Virus record (IMG/VR): IMGVR_UViG_3300015171_000030
Location: 1-24,980 of that record
DNA: 24,980 bases
Reading direction: 5' to 3' (one strand)
DNA from: a virus
In this document: positions 23,418 to 24,980 of the stretch, in pieces
How positions within the stretch are numbered: position 1 is the first letter of the stretch
Layout of the letters: each line of letters opens with the position of its first letter
Notes under the pieces: model-generated
Databases searched by the model: none
What the model was told of the DNA's origin: nothing
The model's input: the letters and a program-made list of their open reading frames with translations, nothing else
Made by a program: the position numbers and the translations under genes

Positions 23418-23838
23418 TTGGAGCCTCCACTATGATGGCAAAAGCATTGAAACCTTCAGCAGCGTAGACCACGGTATTTGATGTATAAAGTCCGCGAAGT
23501 TTTCCGATCAGCGCAGTGAAAGTGGTCACAGTCTGATCTTTAGGGAAGAAATTGACCCCATCAGTCCAGCCACGGACAAAGTGGACGACACAAGTTGCAC
23601 CAGAGTTAGTGAACTTGAGGCTCACTGCAACATTTTGACACTGATTTGGGTTAAGTAGAACAGGAATGGCTTTAGTAATAGAAGCATCATCAAGTGTCAC
23701 CGACGCTGTGTCAGCAACCGCGATAGAGCCTCTTAGTGTCTGCCACTGAATGGGTCGACTGACACTTGTAACATCACCAGCATAGGCCGATGCGCAACCT
23801 AGAAACAGTAAGCCAAGAATAACTGCACGTCTAATCAT
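23380..23838 (-). CDS. Secreted hypothetical protein
   Basis: This 152-residue protein begins with a clear signal peptide: MIRRAVILGLLFLGCASAYA, with likely cleavage after AYA at residue 20. A Cys at 15 (FLGC) is a non-standard lipobox, so signal peptidase I is more likely. The mature part is strand-rich, with SVTLDDASITKAIPVLL, NVAVSLKFTNSGATCVVHFV and AFAIIVEAPSAGS, and two Cys (~63 and ~78) that could form a disulfide. No known domain is recognised. Its start overlaps the small-terminase candidate by 8 bases and the 57-residue ORF starts inside its end. Export from the host cell is predicted; the role is unknown. Confidence 0.75.
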   Translation of the reverse strand: MIRRAVILGLLFLGCASAYAGDVTSVSRPIQWQTLRGSIAVADTASVTLDDASITKAIPVLLNPNQCQNVAVSLKFTNSGATCVVHFVRGWTDGVNFFPKDQTVTTFTALIGKLRGLYTSNTVVYAAEGFNAFAIIVEAPSAGSVDTDGGVY

Positions 23839-24463
23839 CGACCTCTATCCTCGCCGTTGTCACGGCTGCTATTTCACCCATGACCAGATTAGCAGCTTGT
23901 GCCATCTCGTCTTCATTTAAGAACTGAGCCATGATCTTGAGTATGCCATCACAGAGTTTCTGGATGGCTGCTCGATCCATGAGCATACCCATCTGAGATT
24001 CAAGCTTCTTGCAATCCATAACAATCTTATGGATGGCTTGAATATTAGCAAGGATTACCGACGAGTGAGCGATAAGATCATCAGCTTCTTCCCATCGATT
24101 AAGCTTAGTCTCAAGCAACATTCGCGTGATGCCAATTTCATCACGGAGCGTCAGAACCTTTGGATTGGTAGCAAAATCACTTACACGGGCTTTGTATTTG
24201 CTTAAGCGGTATTGTTCAAGTTCTTGCTTCTTAACAGATTTTTCAGTAATCATTCCGCCGTGCTTAACACAGTTTTCACTGTTTTGTGTTCGGTAAAAAT
24301 CACATTGTCCAAAGTGACTAGAGACTGATTGACATCTGTTTTTGTCTCCTGGATCAGTTACCCTTTTGAACTGATTCTCTGTATCGTAGACATATTCATC
24401 ATTACCATTAAGGTCATCATTACCATTAAGGTCATCATTACCATTAAGGTCATCATTACTCAT
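23831..24463 (-). CDS. Putative terminase small subunit
   Basis: The chosen ATG (24461-24463) gives 210 residues. An upstream ATG at 24580 is possible but would add 39 residues with no terminase character, and the promoter-like motifs lie there; AAAGGG precedes the chosen start. Residues 3-22 are three NDDLNG-type repeats. Residues 43-70 have C44, C54, C65 and H68 in the arrangement R-C-Q...G-Q-C...N-C-V-K-H-G-G seen in several small terminases and other phage DNA-binding proteins. Residues ~75-200 are long helices (TLRDEIGITRMLLETKLNRW; AAIQKLCDGILKIMAQFL), suited to oligomerisation. Gene position upstream of the large terminase supports packaging recognition. Confidence 0.65.
   Translation of the reverse strand: MSNDDLNGNDDLNGNDDLNGNDEYVYDTENQFKRVTDPGDKNRCQSVSSHFGQCDFYRTQNSENCVKHGGMITEKSVKKQELEQYRLSKYKARVSDFATNPKVLTLRDEIGITRMLLETKLNRWEEADDLIAHSSVILANIQAIHKIVMDCKKLESQMGMLMDRAAIQKLCDGILKIMAQFLNEDEMAQAANLVMGEIAAVTTARIEVDD
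24401..24454 (-). repeat. Three perfect 18-bp repeats
   Basis: Three identical head-to-tail copies of attaccattaaggtcatc encode an N-G-N-D-D-L repeat near the N-terminus of the small-terminase candidate, with partial copies at the edges. Gain or loss of a unit would keep the frame. Confidence 0.95.
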
Positions 24464-24573
24464 TTTTGGCCCTTTGTTGATGAGTGCTGGCTGCTTATTC
24501 CTGAACCCCGAATACAGAATACTACAAACCCAAATGAGAAAAGATTCTTTCGTGGCCCAAAAACTAGTAACCC

Positions 24574-24601
24574 TTGACATCTCATTAGTAGCAAGTATAA
24601 A
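24574..24601 (+). promoter_or_regulatory. Sigma70-like promoter 1 (rightward)
   Basis: TTGACA at 24574-24579 is followed, after 16 bases, by TATAAA at 24596-24601. Both hexamers are close to consensus. The direction is away from the structural genes. Confidence 0.65.
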
Positions 24602-24608
24602 TTGTTAC

Positions 24609-24637
24609 TTGACACTGGCTGGATTTTATGGTATACT
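24609..24637 (+). promoter_or_regulatory. Sigma70-like promoter 2 (rightward)
   Basis: TTGACA at 24609-24614 and TATACT at 24632-24637 are 17 bases apart, the optimal spacing. It lies exactly 35 bases downstream of the first TTGACA, forming a tandem pair. A start of transcription near 24644 is predicted. Confidence 0.75.
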
Positions 24638-24902
24638 TAACATCAGAGTTATGTATTGATGTGATGATAATTTTACAAAAGTTATTTTTGATGTATGTGA
24701 ACATTGATGACTTGTTTTAGGCTACCGATTTGACCCTACCTGGGTGGGTTAGACGCTATTGGTTATTTAACATCACAATGGCAGAGGCTACTTGTTCCTT
24801 GTTCGTTTGAAAAGTTGCTAGATGTCAGAGTCTATGGGGTGGCGGCACATCATTTGCAGTGAACGGGATTCCGTTTTCGGAAATTGACCCTACCACCATA
24901 TT
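24638..24902. other. Gene-free head region
   Basis: No convincing coding frame is seen on either strand; the longest plus-strand frame directly after the promoters is only about 18 codons (24663-24719). The stretch holds an 11-base direct repeat, ttgaccctacc, near 24730 and 24885, and overlapping small palindromes around 24862-24883 (aacgg/ccgtt and ttccg/cggaa). It may be a leader for genes beyond the right edge, a non-coding RNA, or a control region. Confidence 0.6.
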
Positions 24903-24980
24903 CGGGAAACGGGAAACGGGAAACGGGAAACGGGAAACGGGAATCGGGAAACGGGAAACGGGAATCGGGAATCGGGAATC
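24903..24980. repeat. G-rich 7-bp tandem array at window edge
   Basis: Eleven head-to-tail copies of a heptamer, cgggaaa or cgggaat, run to the last base and may continue. The order of the variable seventh base is A A A A A T A A T T T. GGG runs every 7 bases with 4-base spacers could fold as G-quadruplex on the plus strand. Such heptamer arrays are known from cyanobacterial genomes (STRR), but the link here is only by appearance. Confidence 0.95.

Noticed and set aside
24464-24580. 39-residue N-terminal extension of the small-terminase candidate
   Set aside because: The extension overlaps promoter-like motifs and lacks a ribosome site; AAAGGG precedes the internal ATG at 24463.
24474-24659. 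Plus-strand frames of 61-82 codons near the operon head
   Set aside because: They overlap the start of the minus-strand gene, have no ribosome sites and one is made of the 18-bp repeat read backwards.
24903-24980. CRISPR array
   Set aside because: Units of 7 bp without spacers are a simple tandem repeat, and no cas gene is near.

Overview
The window is a packaging and virion-structure module of a tailed double-stranded DNA phage (free phage or prophage cannot be told apart; no integrase, tRNA or host gene is present). Every convincing gene lies on the minus strand, so the module reads from about 24460 down to position 1 and runs off the left edge. Large terminase, portal, scaffold, P22-type coat protein, tail tube proteins, a frameshifted tail assembly chaperone and a 1443-residue tape measure protein, with no sheath gene seen, point to a long-tailed, probably non-contractile (siphovirus-like) virion. 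The host is not identifiable. A lipobox protein and a signal-peptide protein weakly suggest a didermic host.

Layout in transcription order. (1) 24980-24464: a gene-free head region with a G-rich heptamer array at the very edge and two tandem sigma70-like promoters that point rightward, away from the structural genes. (2) 24463-22740: putative small terminase, a secreted protein, a previously hidden 57-residue ORF, a small membrane protein and a DUF6527-like protein. (3) 22718-21051: GpA-type large terminase. (4) 21049-19890: a compact, translationally coupled accessory cassette of very small genes: a 48-residue HNH-endonuclease N-terminal fragment, a 29-residue membrane peptide, a lipoprotein, a 40-residue Cys-rich peptide and a complete HNH-AP2 endonuclease. 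(5) 19889-14938: portal, DnaT-like/head-tail connector protein, scaffold and coat protein. (6) 14857-13555: a membrane-anchored coiled-coil protein and two head/tail completion proteins. (7) 13541-11029: two paralogous tail tube proteins, the -1 frameshift tail chaperone and a gp10-like protein. (8) 11017-6686: tape measure protein with five 40-residue repeats. (9) 6686-1: tail tip, fibre and host-interaction candidates, including a 1123-residue Gly/Ala/Thr-rich repeat fibre.

Genes are packed with stop/start overlaps or gaps of a few bases, so translation is probably coupled over long stretches. Strong hairpins follow the coat gene and the second tail tube gene, the two places where expression would be expected to step down. 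The coat gene and the Gly-rich fibre gene are visibly richer in G+C than their neighbours.

The most interesting observations are: the micro-gene cassette between terminase and portal; a shared ~63-residue beta-rich domain in the coat and connector proteins; a shared N-terminal motif in scaffold and coat protein; duplicated tail tube genes, one with a ~107-residue insert; the tape-measure repeats; the T7 slippery frameshift with a downstream complementary stem; and the G-rich heptamer array with tandem divergent promoters. No complete new defence or counter-defence system can be demonstrated from the sequence.
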